Shown: piece after piece, positions 7,100 through 7,654 of the stretch
Layout of the letters: every line of letters begins with the position of its first letter
Numbering within the stretch: the stretch's first letter is position 1
From: Legionella genomosp. 1
Lineage (GTDB): Bacteria > Pseudomonadota > Gammaproteobacteria > Legionellales > Legionellaceae
Length of the DNA: 7,654 bases
NCBI GenBank assembly: GCA_945889365.1
Contig: CAMDBQ010000064.1
Location: 1-7,654 of the forward strand
Direction of reading: 5' to 3'
Position numbers and translations under genes: made by a program
Notes under the pieces: model-generated
What the model saw: the letters and a program-made list of their open reading frames with translations, nothing else
Database searches by the model: none
What the model was told of the DNA's origin: nothing

Positions 7100-7179
7100 T
7101 AGGGCCTCGTCTTGTTAATACGCTCCCTTAAGCTGTTGTCCCCGCGTAGGCGGTGGGGAGCAATTGTCAACACGCCCTA
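7100..7179. mobile_element. MITE-like 80-bp element with imperfect terminal inverted repeats (contains repeat copy B)
   Basis: The left end (7100-7127) starts TAGGGCCTCGTCTTG and the right end, read inward on the minus strand (7179-7155), starts TAGGGCGTGTTGAC. Aligned, they share TAGGGC, then TTG, AAT and GCTCCC with small gaps. The TA at each end would fit insertion at a TA dinucleotide, as in IS630/Tc1-type elements, but this is inference. The centre folds into a GC-rich stem (7140-7145 with 7150-7156, one bulged base, GTAG loop). There is no coding capacity. The right 32 bp (7148-7179) recur inverted at 1148-1179. The element lies between pfp and the pilin gene, so it may have separated their transcription, but no T-run marks it as a terminator. 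Confidence 0.6.
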
Positions 7180-7215
7180 CCCTTTTGACTACAATGCACT
7201 ACTGGAGGCATTAGA

Positions 7216-7641
7216 ATGAGAACTTACCCGTCCGCACATCGAGGTTTTTCCTTGATAGAATTAATGATCACGATAACAATTATAGGCATTTTGGCTTCCA
7301 TTGCTATCCCTTCTTATCAAAACTACGCTCGCAGGGCTTATTTTAGCGAGGTAACTATGGCAACCAATCCATACAAGTTAGGTGTTGCTGAATGCATCCA
7401 GGATCTTGCAACGGCTACCGGATGCAATGCAGGAACAAATCATATCCAGGCAGCCATTTCAACTGCGGTCGGTGCTGTTGCTTCAGTGTCTGTCACGAAC
7501 GGTGTGATTACAGTGACGCCAGTTGCCTCACGTGGTATTGTTGCAACCGATACCTATGTTTTAACACCAACCGTGAGTGGGTCAGGAACGGCCACTTGGG
7601 CTTCATCGGGAGGTGGCGTGACCAATGGTTATGCGAGGTAA
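7216..7641 (+). CDS. Type IV pilin (major-pilin type, PilA/PilE-like)
   Basis: This is the precursor of a type IV pilus subunit, exported to the inner membrane, cleaved by the prepilin peptidase PilD and assembled into fibres used for attachment, twitching or DNA uptake. The leader is nine residues plus G10, and cleavage before F11 gives the standard mature start F-S-L-I-E-L-M-I-T. E15 is the conserved glutamate at mature position 5. A hydrophobic helix follows to about residue 35, with P at 32, as in other pilins. C60 and C70 lie close together in the alpha-beta loop region and probably form a disulfide; there is no C-terminal cysteine pair. The 141-residue length is normal and the gene is complete. 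GGAGG (7204-7208) is seven bases before the ATG. TACAAT (7190-7195) could be a -10 box, but no well-spaced -35 is seen. A second pilin may follow beyond the window, as I recall in Legionella. Confidence 0.94.
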   Translation: MRTYPSAHRGFSLIELMITITIIGILASIAIPSYQNYARRAYFSEVTMATNPYKLGVAECIQDLATATGCNAGTNHIQAAISTAVGAVASVSVTNGVITVTPVASRGIVATDTYVLTPTVSGSGTATWASSGGGVTNGYAR

Positions 7642-7654
7642 GGCATTACAGGAA

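Noticed and set aside
7164..7195. TTGTCA and TACAAT as a pilin promoter created by the MITE-like element
   Set aside because: The spacing is 20 bp, too long for a normal sigma-70 promoter; TTGACT at 7185 overlaps the -10 candidate and cannot pair with it.

Overview
The window looks like a piece of a gammaproteobacterial chromosome from the order Legionellales, probably Legionella or a close relative. Three things point there. The four-domain sensor kinase closely resembles LetS of Legionella (BarA/GacS family). It is followed directly by a pyrophosphate-dependent phosphofructokinase and then a type IV pilin, an order I recall from Legionella genomes. The outer-membrane protein also has a mature start (G-S-M-G-P) like that of Legionella surface proteins. 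This assignment rests on recognition, not on a database search.

Layout: positions 1-255 are mostly non-coding and include a 7-bp tandem repeat just upstream of a gene for a secreted beta-barrel outer-membrane protein (256-1041, +). Positions 1042-1309 hold no credible gene. They carry one end of a dispersed repeat (1148-1179) and a 26-bp perfect inverted repeat (1211-1302) that looks like an internally deleted insertion sequence. It still has a ribosome binding site and start codon, and it abuts the stop codon of gltX (1310-2725, -), a complete glutamyl-tRNA synthetase. The 469-bp gap to the divergent letS holds a palindromic element (2793-2852) and a leader that can fold into two exclusive hairpins (3124-3181). 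letS (3195-5858, +) and pfp (5858-7093, +) are coupled through a TGATG junction. An 80-bp MITE-like element (7100-7179) lies between pfp and a complete type IV pilin gene (7216-7641, +).

Function: letS encodes the sensor of the phosphorelay that, in Legionella, switches cells from replication to transmission through LetA, small RNAs and CsrA. Its coupling to a reversible PPi-dependent glycolytic enzyme places a life-cycle regulator and a central-carbon enzyme in one transcript. The pilin and the outer-membrane protein are surface components. I see no wholly new multi-gene system. The less ordinary material is in the intergenic DNA: a possible phase-variable repeat, an insertion-sequence relic, a dispersed repeat in inverted copies 6 kb apart, and two foldable intergenic elements.
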